Part shown: one piece after another, positions 52,817 to 61,370 of the stretch
How the letters are laid out: each line of letters begins with the position of its first letter
Position numbering within the stretch: position 1 is the stretch's first letter
Assembly (NCBI RefSeq): GCF_010470665.1
Contig: NZ_VOPZ01000002.1
Location: forward strand, 49,055 to 113,054
Source of the DNA: Desulfovibrio sp. JC022
Lineage (GTDB): Bacteria; Desulfobacterota; Desulfovibrionia; Desulfovibrionales; Desulfovibrionaceae
Length of the DNA: 64,000 bases
Direction of reading: 5' to 3'
The notes under the pieces: generated by a model
The model's database searches: none
Told to the model about the DNA's origin: nothing
Seen by the model: only the letters and a program-made list of their open reading frames with translations
Translations under genes and position numbers: made by a program

Positions 52817-54520
52817 ATGCGCAATTGGAGAGGATTGTTTTTATTCACAGTGCTATTTACACTGCTATGCCAGCCCGCATTTGCAGCCGACTCAAGCCTC
52901 GGACCTGCTAATGCTCTGAAATTCGGCATGTGGACTCTTATTCCACCGCTGGTTGCTATCGTTCTTGCTTTCATTACTAAGAACGTTGTTCTTTCACTGC
53001 TCATCGGTGTATTTTCCGGTGCATTCATGCTTGAAGTCGGCGACTTCAATATCTACGATGGATTCGTCAATGGCTTCCTGAGACTTTCCAATGAAATTCT
53101 TAGCTCTCTTGCTGATCCGTGGAACGCCGGTATTGTACTTCAGTGCCTCGCTATCGGTGGTCTTATTGCACTGGTATCTAAAATGGGTGGAGCCAAAGCA
53201 ATTGCTGATGCTCTTGCTAAAAAAGCCAAAAGCCCCAGAAGTTCACAGTTCGTAACCTGGGTACTCGGCCTCTTCATCTTTTTCGATGACTACGCAAACT
53301 CACTGACCGTCGGTCCCATCATGCGTCCTGTCACCGACAAAATGAAAGTTTCCCGCGAAAAACTTGCCTTTATTATTGATGCTACAGCTGCTCCCATCGC
53401 GGGTATTGCGCTGATCTCCACATGGGTAGCCTATGAAGTAGGTCTCATCCGTGACGGTTTGCAGGGCATCGGCTACACCATGAATGCATACGGCATCTTT
53501 GTAGAAACTATTCCTTATCGTTTTTACAACATTCTCATTCTGGTTTTCATTCTTGCCACTATCTGGTTCATGCGCGAATTCGGACCCATGTACAAAGCTG
53601 AACATAGAGCACGCACCACAGGCAAATTGCTTGATGACAATGCAAAGCCTATGGTGGCGGATGAAGCAACAGAATTGCAGCCGGTCGAAGGCGTAAAGCC
53701 CAGTATCTGGAACGCAATCATTCCTATCGGATCTCTGATAGTTGCTGCTTTCCTCGGCTTTTACTTCAATGGATACAACGGCATTATGGGCGGCGACGAT
53801 GCAGCAGCTAAAGCTGTATTTGAATCTCCCATGAGCTTTCTGGCTATTCAGGAAGCTTTCGGTGCTTCCGATGCTTCTGTTGTTCTCTTTCAGGCTGCTC
53901 TCGTAGCCGGGATTATTGCCCTTGCCATGGCAATCGGCAAAAAAATCATGAAAATTGATGAAGCCATTTCCACTTGGGTGCAGGGCGTTAAATCCCTGAA
54001 CATCACCGCAGTAATCCTGCTGCTCGCATGGTCCCTTTCCGGCATCATTAAAGAGCTCGGAACCGCAGCATATCTGGTAAATGTCCTTTCCGACACCATC
54101 CCGACCTTCCTGCTGCCCTCCATTATCTTCATCATGGGGTCCATCATCTCCTTTGCAACAGGAACTTCTTACGGAACCATGGGAATCCTCATGCCGCTCT
54201 GCATCCCGCTGGCCTTCGCGCTGGTACCCGAGCAGGGCTACGTAATCCTGAACATCGGTGCGGTACTCACCGGAGCTATCTTCGGCGACCACTGCTCCCC
54301 CATCTCGGACACCACAATCCTGTCCTCCATGGGTTCCGCATGTGACCACATCGATCACACCAGAACACAGCTGTTCTACGCCATCCCGGTAGCAACCATC
54401 TCCATCCTGTTCGGTTACATCCCCGCAGGACTCGGAATGCCCGTACTGATCATCCTGCCTGTAGGCGTTTTGGCAGTACTTGCAACAGTAAGATTCCTTG
54501 GTAAGCCTGTTTCGAATTAG
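52817..54520 (+). CDS. NhaC-family Na+/H+ antiporter
   Basis: 567 aa with about 12 membrane segments. An N-terminal signal-like sequence ends QPAFAA. Family marks are FGMWTLIPPLVAIVLAFITKNVVLSLLIGVFSGAFML, FIFFDDYANSLTVGPIMRPVTDKMKVSREKLAFIIDATAAPIAGIALISTW, FATGTSYGTMGILMPLCIPLA and GAIFGDHCSPISDTTILSS. It expels sodium or exchanges organic acids for sodium, fitting a marine cell. GGGGG precedes the ATG. Two terminators follow. Confidence 0.9.
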   Translation: MRNWRGLFLFTVLFTLLCQPAFAADSSLGPANALKFGMWTLIPPLVAIVLAFITKNVVLSLLIGVFSGAFMLEVGDFNIYDGFVNGFLRLSNEILSSLADPWNAGIVLQCLAIGGLIALVSKMGGAKAIADALAKKAKSPRSSQFVTWVLGLFIFFDDYANSLTVGPIMRPVTDKMKVSREKLAFIIDATAAPIAGIALISTWVAYEVGLIRDGLQGIGYTMNAYGIFVETIPYRFYNILILVFILATIWFMREFGPMYKAEHRARTTGKLLDDNAKPMVADEATELQPVEGVKPSIWNAIIPIGSLIVAAFLGFYFNGYNGIMGGDDAAAKAVFESPMSFLAIQEAFGASDASVVLFQAALVAGIIALAMAIGKKIMKIDEAISTWVQGVKSLNITAVILLLAWSLSGIIKELGTAAYLVNVLSDTIPTFLLPSIIFIMGSIISFATGTSYGTMGILMPLCIPLAFALVPEQGYVILNIGAVLTGAIFGDHCSPISDTTILSSMGSACDHIDHTRTQLFYAIPVATISILFGYIPAGLGMPVLIILPVGVLAVLATVRFLGKPVSN

Positions 54521-54582
54521 TTCGCAGCAGAAGATACCAATAAATCTGGCAGACTGATGAGAAAGTGCCAGATGCAAGAAAC

Positions 54583-54637
54583 AAAAAAAATGCTGGAACG
54601 ACGCGTATACGACATACGTGAGTTTCAGCATTTTTTA
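54583..54637 (+). terminator. First terminator after antiporter gene
   Basis: Outer stem AAAAAATGCTG / CAGCATTTTTT around a 30-base interior with partial pairing; the 3' arm is itself the T-run. A smaller TCTGGCA / TGCCAGA hairpin lies just before it. Confidence 0.75.
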
Positions 54638-54673
54638 CAGTGACGCCGCAGATGGTGCTTTAGCAACTATCTG

Positions 54674-54714
54674 ATCCCTCCCTCCGATCTGATTCGGGGG
54701 GAGGGATTTTTTGT
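54674..54714 (+). terminator. Second terminator after antiporter gene
   Basis: Stem ATCCCTCCCTCCGA / TCGGGGGGAGGGAT with one G-T pair, followed by TTTTTGTTTTT. Confidence 0.92.
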
Positions 54715-54721
54715 TTTTCCG

Positions 54722-54765
54722 TTGACATAGACTTTTTTAGAAAGTTAAAGTGAATTCACATTCAC
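54722..54765 (+). promoter_or_regulatory. Promoter and TetR-type operator of export operon
   Basis: TTGACA (54722-54727), 17-base spacer, TTAAAG at 54745. Overlapping the start region is the palindrome GTGAAT-TCAC-ATTCAC (54750-54765), a likely binding site for the TetR protein encoded next, giving autoregulation. Confidence 0.65.
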
Positions 54766-54782
54766 AAACTTGGAGAATCAAA

Positions 54783-55385
54783 TTGAGCAAAAGAATGGAC
54801 CGCCTATCCAGGCGCGAACAGATAGCAGAAGAAGCCCTGAAGCTTGCAGCTAAGGGAGTTTCCGCCATTACGGTGAGCAATGTTGCCAAGGCCTGCGGCA
54901 TTGTACCTGCCGCCCTTTACCGTCATTACAAAAACAAGGACGAAATTTTCGATGGCGTACGCGAGCTTATCCGCAAAAAACTCATCGACAATGCCAAAAC
55001 TGCCATGGACGAAGGCGAGACTCCCCTTGATGTGCTCAGACAACTGGGGCTGCGCCATGCAGAATTACTGTACAGCCATCCCGGCATCCCGCGCCTGCTC
55101 TTTTCTGAAGCTGCGTTGGGAAAAAACTCAATCCGCCGCAAAGCACTCTATTCCCTGCTCACAGAATACCGCGCCGCAGCCGCAGACATTGCAGCCAAGG
55201 GTCAGGAACTGGGACAAATCCGCAAAGACCTTGACCCGGCGGATATTGTATTCATGCTACTGGGAACCGTAGTTCCGCCCTCCTTCCTCTTTCATATTTC
55301 CAGCGGTGAATTCGATCCACGCGAACAAGTCAAACGCAACCTGCAATTATTTGAAGAAACCATTGCTGTGAAAAAGGAGAACTGA
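54783..55385 (+). CDS. TetR family regulator of HlyD/ABC export operon
   Basis: 200 aa. The helix-turn-helix is RREQIAEEALKLAAKGVSAITVSNVAKACGIVPAALYRHYKNKDEIFDGV. The C-terminal ligand domain is of the CecR/YbiH-like size. A TTG start at 54783 has GGAG seven bases upstream; ATG 54795 would be four codons shorter. It leads an operon whose next gene starts 2 nt after its stop, so it should repress its own operon through the palindrome upstream. Confidence 0.9.
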   Translation: MSKRMDRLSRREQIAEEALKLAAKGVSAITVSNVAKACGIVPAALYRHYKNKDEIFDGVRELIRKKLIDNAKTAMDEGETPLDVLRQLGLRHAELLYSHPGIPRLLFSEAALGKNSIRRKALYSLLTEYRAAAADIAAKGQELGQIRKDLDPADIVFMLLGTVVPPSFLFHISSGEFDPREQVKRNLQLFEETIAVKKEN

Positions 55386-55387
55386 TT

Positions 55388-56422
55388 ATGAAGTCCGGCC
55401 TGAACTTATCACAGATTACCCTGATTTTACTGCTCTCCACCCTGCTCTGTTCCTGCAATGAGACTGAATCTAAACTCTGGCAGGGCTATGTGGAAGGTGA
55501 GTTCGTTTACGTTTCATCCCCCTTAAGCGGACAGCTGGATGAAGTCAGCGTGCGTAAAGGACAGACTGTTGTAGCCGGACAACCGTTATTCACCCTTGAA
55601 CGGGAATTCGAAAAGGCCGGAGTAGATGAAGCTGAAGAAAATCTGGATAAAATCATCAGTGACCTTGCGGACAAACGCAAAGGAAGAAGACCTTCCGAAA
55701 TAGCCTCCATTAAAGCGCGACTGAGGAAAGCCGTAGCAGCGGAAAAGCTGGCCGCAACAGAATACAAACGCAGAGCAGATCTTTACAGCTCCAGAACTAT
55801 CTCCGAAGAAGAACGAGACCAAGCCCGCACTGATTACGAACAGGCCATTCAACTGGTGAAGGAAATTAAATCTGAACTCAAGACCGCAACACTCGGTTCA
55901 CGCAGTGACGAAATCAGTGCGGCAGAATCATCGGTAAGAGCAGCTCAGGCCAAACTTGAACAGGCCCGCTGGAATTACGATCAAAAAGCACAATCTGCGC
56001 CACGCTCCGGGCTGGTTTTCGATACTATTCGCTACCGAGGCGAGTGGATTGCCGCCGGGAAACCGATCATCTCCATCCTGCCCCCGGAAAACCGCAAGGT
56101 ACGCTTTTACGTACCGGAACAAATTGTGGGCGGATTTAAAATTAACGAAAAACTGCTCGTAAATTACGACGGACTGACAGAACCGATCCCGGTAATTCTG
56201 ACCTACATTTCACCGCAGGCTGAATACACGCCCCCGGTCATCTACTCCAGCCAAAGCCGCGCCAAACTGGTCTTCATGCTGGAAGCCATTCCGGCAGCGG
56301 ACAAAGCACTACTCTTCAAGCCCGGACAGCCCGTGGATGTGAGCAGGACAGAGCAGGGTTTTGTACTTGAAAACGGCTTCCTCACACGCATCAAAAGTTA
56401 CTTTCGGAGCAGCGATGACTGA
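55388..56422 (+). CDS. HlyD-family periplasmic adaptor lipoprotein
   Basis: 344 aa with a lipoprotein signal (LLLSTLLCSC). A biotinyl-lipoyl-like half motif is GEFVYVSSPLSGQLDEVSVRKGQTVVAGQPLFTLE. A helical hairpin of about 120 residues follows, then the second half GLVFDTIRYRGEWIAAGKPIISILPPENRKVRFYVPE. It links the ABC exporter to an outer-membrane channel. It resembles YbhG/YiaD-type adaptors. Its stop overlaps the ATPase start by 8 nt. Confidence 0.92.
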   Translation: MKSGLNLSQITLILLLSTLLCSCNETESKLWQGYVEGEFVYVSSPLSGQLDEVSVRKGQTVVAGQPLFTLEREFEKAGVDEAEENLDKIISDLADKRKGRRPSEIASIKARLRKAVAAEKLAATEYKRRADLYSSRTISEEERDQARTDYEQAIQLVKEIKSELKTATLGSRSDEISAAESSVRAAQAKLEQARWNYDQKAQSAPRSGLVFDTIRYRGEWIAAGKPIISILPPENRKVRFYVPEQIVGGFKINEKLLVNYDGLTEPIPVILTYISPQAEYTPPVIYSSQSRAKLVFMLEAIPAADKALLFKPGQPVDVSRTEQGFVLENGFLTRIKSYFRSSDD

Positions 56423-57329
56423 TCAAACTGTCATAGACGTATCCGGTGTGACCAAATCCTTCGGCCCCAAAACCGTGGTTAAGGGGCTGGATATGCAGGT
56501 CCGTAAGGGTGAAATTTTCGGATTTCTCGGACCCAACGGATCCGGGAAAACCACCTTCATCCGTATGCTCTGCGGGCTGCTGCGCCCGGATTCAGGATCC
56601 GGTACCTGCCTTGGTTATGACATCATCAACGAGGCTGAATTTATCAAGCCCAAAGTGGGCTACATGGCCCAGAAATTCAGTCTTTACGGTGACCTGACCG
56701 TAAAAGAAAACCTAGATTTCCTTGCCCGTGCTTATCAACTTCCCAACCGCAAAGAACTGATAAATGACGCCATCGAGCGCATGAACATGGGCAGATTCAC
56801 CAACCAATTAGCCGGATCACTCTCCGGGGGCTGGAAGCAACGCTTGGCCCTGACCGGATGCACCCTGCACAATCCTCAGCTTCTGCTTCTGGACGAACCC
56901 ACTGCCGGGGTTGATCCGTCTGCACGCCGCGATTTCTGGGACGAGGTGCATAACCTTGCCGCGCAAGGCATCACCGCGCTCATATCTACCCATTATATGG
57001 ATGAAGCTGAACGCTGCCATCGACTTGCTTACATCGCTTATGGCGATCTGCTGGCAAAAGGCACACTTGATGAACTGGTTCAAAATTCCGGCCTGCACAC
57101 ATGGACCCTCAGCGGACCGAATTTAAATGAATTAACTCCGAAGCTGCGAGCCAGCGACGGCATTGATCAGGTTGTGGCCTTCGGGAACACCCTGCATATC
57201 AGCGGACGCGACAACGTATTGATCGAAAAAGGAATCCGCACCCATGCCGGATCTGACAACAAATTTGAACAGTGTGAAACAAGCCTTGAAGAAGTATTCA
57301 TCGATCTGATGCAGGGGAAAAACCCATGA
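56415..57329 (+). CDS. ABC-2 exporter ATPase (YbhF/CcmA-like)
   Basis: 304 aa with one ATPase domain. Walker A GPNGSGKTT near residues 37-45, signature LSGGWKQRLALTGCTLHN, Walker B LLLLDEPTAGVD, and switch-His segment ISTHYMDEAERC. E. coli YbhF has two such domains; here one. ATG 56415 is chosen; the frame is open to 56361 only within hlyD. The C-terminal 80 residues match drug-exporter ATPases. Overlaps the permease start by 4 nt. Confidence 0.93.
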   Translation: MTDQTVIDVSGVTKSFGPKTVVKGLDMQVRKGEIFGFLGPNGSGKTTFIRMLCGLLRPDSGSGTCLGYDIINEAEFIKPKVGYMAQKFSLYGDLTVKENLDFLARAYQLPNRKELINDAIERMNMGRFTNQLAGSLSGGWKQRLALTGCTLHNPQLLLLDEPTAGVDPSARRDFWDEVHNLAAQGITALISTHYMDEAERCHRLAYIAYGDLLAKGTLDELVQNSGLHTWTLSGPNLNELTPKLRASDGIDQVVAFGNTLHISGRDNVLIEKGIRTHAGSDNKFEQCETSLEEVFIDLMQGKNP

Positions 57330-58465
57330 GTTTACGACTATTCTCATTCAAAAGATTCATGGCTATGGCTGGCAAAGAATTCATCCAGATGCGCCGCGAC
57401 AGGTTAACCTTCGCCATGATGATCGGAATCCCGCTGATTCAGATCATCCTCTTTGGATTCGCCATCAACTCCGACCCGCGCCACCTGCCCCTTGCCGTTC
57501 TTTCCGGGGATAATTCCCGCTATTCACGGTCAATCGTTGCCGGGATGCAGGCCAGTACATATTTTAATGTAGACCGTTTCATTAATTCTCGGGCCGAGGC
57601 CAAACGGCTGCTGGAGCTTGGCGAAGTGCAGTTCGTGCTGACCATTCCTCAACAGTTCGGGCTGGATATTGAGCGCGGGGAACGCCCGGTGCTGCTTCTG
57701 GAGGCAGATGCTACAGACCCCATGGCAACGGGCAATGCGGTTAATTCCATGCGTGAAATCATAAACCGGGCCATGGCGCGTGATCTCAAAGGCTCGCTCA
57801 GCTATATGCTACCCGAAGAAAGCACAGTGGACCTGCGCATCCACGCCGATTACAACCCCGAAGCCATCAGCCAGTACAACATCGTCCCCGGCCTGATGGG
57901 CGTAATCCTGACCCTTACATTGGTTATGATCACCTCACTGGCAATCACCCGCGAGACCGAACGCGGAACCATGGAAAACCTGCTGACCACCCCAGTCCGT
58001 CCGCTGGAAGTAATGATGGGCAAGATCATCCCTTACGTCATGGTCGGTTATATCCAGATGATGTTGATCATGGCAGCATCCATCTTTGTATTCCACGTCC
58101 CCATCAACGGTAATCCGCTGATTGTATTCACCTATTCAGCAATATTTATCGCCGCGAACCTCACCGTAGGGGTAACCATCTCCACTGTGGCCCGCAACCA
58201 GCTGCAAGCCGTACAAATGTCCATATTCTTCTTTCTGCCATCCCTGCTGCTCTCCGGCTTCATGTTCCCCTTCCGGGGCATGCCGGACTGGGCGCAAAAC
58301 CTCGGTTCAATCCTACCGCTGACCCACTACCTGCGCCTTGTGCGCGGGGTTCTGCTCAAAGGAACAGGCTGGGAAGAATCCCTATACCACCTATGGCCCA
58401 TCGTGGTTTTCTGGCTGATCGTAATTATCGTAGGGTTGAAGAGGTATCGGCAGACTTTGGATTAG
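57326..58465 (+). CDS. ABC-2 type export permease (YbhS/YbhR-like)
   Basis: 379 aa with an N-terminal TM segment (LTFAMMIGIPLIQIILFGFAI), a periplasmic domain of about 140 residues, and five C-terminal segments starting VPGLMGVILTLTLVMITSLAITRETERGTMENLLTTPVRPLEVMMGKIIPY, the ABC2_membrane signature. It forms, probably as a homodimer, the channel with the ATPase upstream and HlyD adaptor. Substrate may be a drug or toxic compound; not determinable. Confidence 0.92.
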   Translation: MSLRLFSFKRFMAMAGKEFIQMRRDRLTFAMMIGIPLIQIILFGFAINSDPRHLPLAVLSGDNSRYSRSIVAGMQASTYFNVDRFINSRAEAKRLLELGEVQFVLTIPQQFGLDIERGERPVLLLEADATDPMATGNAVNSMREIINRAMARDLKGSLSYMLPEESTVDLRIHADYNPEAISQYNIVPGLMGVILTLTLVMITSLAITRETERGTMENLLTTPVRPLEVMMGKIIPYVMVGYIQMMLIMAASIFVFHVPINGNPLIVFTYSAIFIAANLTVGVTISTVARNQLQAVQMSIFFFLPSLLLSGFMFPFRGMPDWAQNLGSILPLTHYLRLVRGVLLKGTGWEESLYHLWPIVVFWLIVIIVGLKRYRQTLD

Positions 58466-58544
58466 GGGGGATTTTAAGGCAGAACTATTGGCTTGCCCGG
58501 TTGATAAAGGCAGTGTATTTTTAAAAAATCAAAGGGAGATCAAA

Positions 58545-58709
58545 ATGCCCAGCACACCTCAAAACACACAACCCACTGCACCCGCAGAAATCGACAATCG
58601 CTCAACTTATGAAACATGGTTCGCCAAGCAAATTCAAGAAGGCATTAATGCCGTTGAAAATGGGGAAGTTGTTTCGCATGAAGAAGCAAAAAGTGTATTC
58701 GTGGATTAG
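58545..58709 (+). CDS. Antitoxin-like small protein without toxin partner
   Basis: 54 aa. The sequence NRSTYETWFAKQIQEGINAVENGEVVSHEEAKSVF resembles the C-terminal part of Phd/ParD/StbD-type antitoxins (the EGIxxVExGxVVSHEE pattern). ATG 58545 has GGGAG six bases upstream; the longer frame from 58488 is not supported. The N-terminal DNA-binding part usual for such antitoxins is short or missing. No RelE/ParE toxin gene follows: the next gene is on the other strand. Confidence 0.65.
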   Translation: MPSTPQNTQPTAPAEIDNRSTYETWFAKQIQEGINAVENGEVVSHEEAKSVFVD

Positions 58710-58728
58710 GTGTTAAAATCAAATAAAG

Positions 58729-58764
58729 AATCCCTCCGAACTATAGCTAGGAGGGATTAATTTT
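58729..58764. terminator. Intrinsic terminator between convergent genes
   Basis: Stem AATCCCTCC / GGAGGGATT with a 12-base loop, then AATTTTG. It lies between the antitoxin-like gene and the minus-strand unknown gene. Confidence 0.8.
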
Positions 58765-58766
58765 GC

Positions 58767-59849
58767 CTATTTCGATTTAATCGTTTTAGCCAGCTTCGTA
58801 AGCTGATCGAGTCCATCAAACGTAGATGGAATATTCCCTTCATCAGCTACAATTCCTGAAAAAATAATATTTTCAAATTTTGCCAAGGCTTCTTTGTCTT
58901 TTGCCTTAATCTCTTTTGAATAATCCGAATAGTTCTGAATAAACTGACACAAGGTTTTTCTTAACTCAATTTGTAAGATTTGGGATTTCACAGACTTGTA
59001 GTTGATCAAGGCTATGCGGAAAAAATATAAAAGAACAATTACACCGGAAAACATTGGAATTAACCGAAAATAATTATTTGTTGCAACAGTCCCAAGAGAT
59101 GTAACTTCAATCCGGGTAGACGCATAGTAAAATTCAAATCCAATAAGTGCTAAAATGGCTACACCCAGTAGCAAAACCCATCTAAAACTCCATTTTTTCT
59201 CTTTATCTTTTTCTGTAGACAGCTGGTTAAACCCTTTATGAAGGCCTACAAAATTATAACCTGTTTTTTGTTTTTCAAGAGCGGTCTGCAATAAATTAAC
59301 TTTATCTTGCTTATCTTTAATCTCCTTATCCCAAGTTTCTTTTAAATTCTCAGCATGCTTAGTAACTTCTTCAAATTGAAAAATATGCTGAAGCTCATGA
59401 CCACTAATAATCCGCTTGGTCACCATTATTGGCGTGAATGAAATTGCATATTCTATTGAATCCTGTTCACTCTCATCAAATGAACCTAACTCTTTCTTTG
59501 CAAATGCAATAAATTCATACACAGGATGATTCAATCCAGCAGCAGACAAATAGAATTCACAGGCAAACCGCAAAAAGTAGCTGTATAGTAAATCCAATTC
59601 AGATTTATTTATTGGCCGTTTAACATTACGCTCAAAATGGCGACCAATATACTCAATGTTAACTTGGCATAATTCATCCCACGCTTCGCTTGACTCGTAT
59701 ATTTCATTTAATAGATTTATAAGATACGAATTTCTCGATTTGGCAAAAACATTCAAGTCAGGAGACTCAATATCCAAAGAGTCTCTTACTCTTTTAATGA
59801 GCTCTTTATTCTCAGGAACAGAAAACAACTTCAACTGCGTCTCACTCAT
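58767..59849 (-). CDS. Unknown protein with coiled coil and two membrane segments
   Basis: 360 aa, family not recognised. Residues 1-155 are soluble and helical (NEIYESSEAWDELCQVNIEYIGRHFERN; LYSYFLRFACEFYLSAAG). A coiled coil follows at about 155-195, then TM segments at about 224-243 (WVLLLGVAILALIGFEFYYA) and 262-282 (LIPMFSGVIVLLYFFRIAL). The tail holds KFENIIFSG and PSTFDGLDQLTKLAKTIK. The gene is noticeably more AT-rich than its neighbours, suggesting transfer. ATG 59849 has GGAGG six bases upstream. It could be a membrane effector of a defence system, but nothing proves this. Confidence 0.7.
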   Translation of the reverse strand: MSETQLKLFSVPENKELIKRVRDSLDIESPDLNVFAKSRNSYLINLLNEIYESSEAWDELCQVNIEYIGRHFERNVKRPINKSELDLLYSYFLRFACEFYLSAAGLNHPVYEFIAFAKKELGSFDESEQDSIEYAISFTPIMVTKRIISGHELQHIFQFEEVTKHAENLKETWDKEIKDKQDKVNLLQTALEKQKTGYNFVGLHKGFNQLSTEKDKEKKWSFRWVLLLGVAILALIGFEFYYASTRIEVTSLGTVATNNYFRLIPMFSGVIVLLYFFRIALINYKSVKSQILQIELRKTLCQFIQNYSDYSKEIKAKDKEALAKFENIIFSGIVADEGNIPSTFDGLDQLTKLAKTIKSK

Positions 59850-59960
59850 CTCCAACCTCCAAATATTTTATGCAGCAGAACAAATACAACCTTATAATAA
59901 ACAAGACAAGCTTTAGCTGAAACCGCATTACAATCCCCAAGCTAAATCAATCACACATCC

Positions 59961-59989
59961 AGCCCTCACTCCCCGTGAGGGCTTTTTTT
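59961..59989 (+). terminator. Strong terminator with no gene upstream on its strand
   Basis: Perfect stem AGCCCTCAC / GTGAGGGCT, loop TCCCC, then seven T. The nearest plus-strand gene upstream (58545-58709) already has its own terminator. Confidence 0.88.
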
Positions 59990-60098
59990 ACGCCCGCAAT
60001 CCAACACCCTCCCAAATTTAATTTTAATATTGACATACATTTTTAAAATCCGTAGCACATAAACACAATCAATCTACAATCTTTAAACGGAGTTTGTT

Positions 60099-60878
60099 AT
60101 GAAATTCATTAAACCAACCACATTCGTACTGTCCTGTCTGCTCGCGGTTCTGTGCTGCTCAACCGCATTTGCCCATGAATTCATCGTTAAACCCGTACAG
60201 CTGACTGCTGAGAAAGGACATGTTGTGCCTTTCAGCGTTGTCTCTGCGCATGTATTTATGATCAGTGAAGAGATGGAGCCGATTAATCAGGTTGAAATGA
60301 ATTTCATCCAGAACGGCAAATCCACTCCGGTCAAACTTACTGAAAATGAAATGCTCATGACTTTGGACGGTCAGGTAAAACCTGAAGCTGAAGGTACCGC
60401 CATCATTGCCGGACACCGTAACGGTATGATCTGGACCCAGACCACCCAAGGTTGGAAACAGCAGTCCAAGAAAGGATTAAAGGGAGTTATCAGAAGCGGG
60501 AAATACGAAAAATTCTGTAAGACTCTGATTACTGTGGGCAAAGCAGACGGCAGCTACAAAAAAGCAGTAGGCCACAAGCTTGAGATCATGCCCATGAGCG
60601 ACCCCACTCTGGCTAAAGTCGGTGATGAAATTGAATTCCAGACCCTGCTGGACGGCAAACCCGTTTCTATTGAAAGCATGACCGCCACTTACGACGGATT
60701 CAGCATGAATCCCAACACCTACGCCTATTTTACCGAGCCTTACGGTAACGGCCTTGCAAAAGTTAAAATTACTGCTCCCGGAACATGGATGGTCCGCGCG
60801 CAGTATAAAAACGATCAAGCTACTGCGGATTACGATAGCCACGTAATGCGTGCTGTGCTGGTCTTTGAAGTAAAATAA
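60099..60878 (+). CDS. DUF4198-type exported protein, likely metal uptake related
   Basis: 259 aa with a signal peptide (VLSCLLAVLCCSTAFA) directly followed by HEFIVKPV, the His-led start of DUF4198 proteins. Later marks are GHRNGMIWTQTTQGWKQQSKKG, KFCKTLITVG and the C-terminal GTWMVRAQY. The family occurs with nickel or cobalt ECF-type transporters (NikK/NikM neighbours). The next gene begins directly after its stop. A TTGACA lies at 60030. Metal link is inferred. Confidence 0.8.
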   Translation: MKFIKPTTFVLSCLLAVLCCSTAFAHEFIVKPVQLTAEKGHVVPFSVVSAHVFMISEEMEPINQVEMNFIQNGKSTPVKLTENEMLMTLDGQVKPEAEGTAIIAGHRNGMIWTQTTQGWKQQSKKGLKGVIRSGKYEKFCKTLITVGKADGSYKKAVGHKLEIMPMSDPTLAKVGDEIEFQTLLDGKPVSIESMTATYDGFSMNPNTYAYFTEPYGNGLAKVKITAPGTWMVRAQYKNDQATADYDSHVMRAVLVFEVK

Positions 60879-61361
60879 ATGCTGTATAAAAAAATCATCC
60901 CGGCCGTGATTTTCATCGCGGCCGGGTTCTTATGCTTCGGCAGTGTAGTTTGGGCACATGGGGTTGCTTATGAAATGGTCGAAACCTCACCGGCTGTGAC
61001 ATTTAAATCCGGATTCTCATCCGGGGACCCCATTGCCTACGGAGAGGTGCTCATCTACGCGCCTGAGAATACTGAAGTGGAATTCCAGAACGGACGCACT
61101 GACAAGAACGGAGTTTTCTCCTTCCTGCCTGACCGCGCCGGAATATGGAAAGTGGAAGTTGACGGCGGACTGGGCCACAAACTTATGTTTGATGTGGAAG
61201 TCGCCGAATCAGATAAAAATGAACTTGCAACCCATGAAAAAGAAGCCCCATTGCAGGGATCCATTGAGATCAGGGCTTTGCTGGGAATCAGCCTGATTTT
61301 CAACCTCTGTCTTGCAGTTACCTACCTCCGGGCAAGACGGAAGGCTACGGCGATAAAATAA
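60879..61361 (+). CDS. Exported membrane-anchored protein, NikL-like
   Basis: 160 aa. The signal segment IIPAVIFIAAGFLCFGSVVWA leads straight to HGVAYEMVE, again placing a His at the mature N-terminus. A carboxypeptidase-regulatory-like fold follows (GEVLIYAPENTEVEFQNGRTDKNGVFSFLPDRAGIWKVEVDGGLGH). A C-terminal TM (ALLGISLIFNLCLAVTYL) is followed by Arg/Lys. It is coupled to the DUF4198 gene with no gap. Such pairs act as extra subunits of nickel ECF transporters, but no CbiM/CbiO/CbiQ-type genes are seen here. Confidence 0.7.
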   Translation: MLYKKIIPAVIFIAAGFLCFGSVVWAHGVAYEMVETSPAVTFKSGFSSGDPIAYGEVLIYAPENTEVEFQNGRTDKNGVFSFLPDRAGIWKVEVDGGLGHKLMFDVEVAESDKNELATHEKEAPLQGSIEIRALLGISLIFNLCLAVTYLRARRKATAIK

Positions 61362-61370
61362 AATTGACGG

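Noticed and set aside
53300..54631. 443-codon open frame antisense to the NhaC antiporter gene
   Set aside because: Composition is unlike a real protein (Cys, Gly and Asp rich without motifs), and the opposite frame encodes a clear antiporter.
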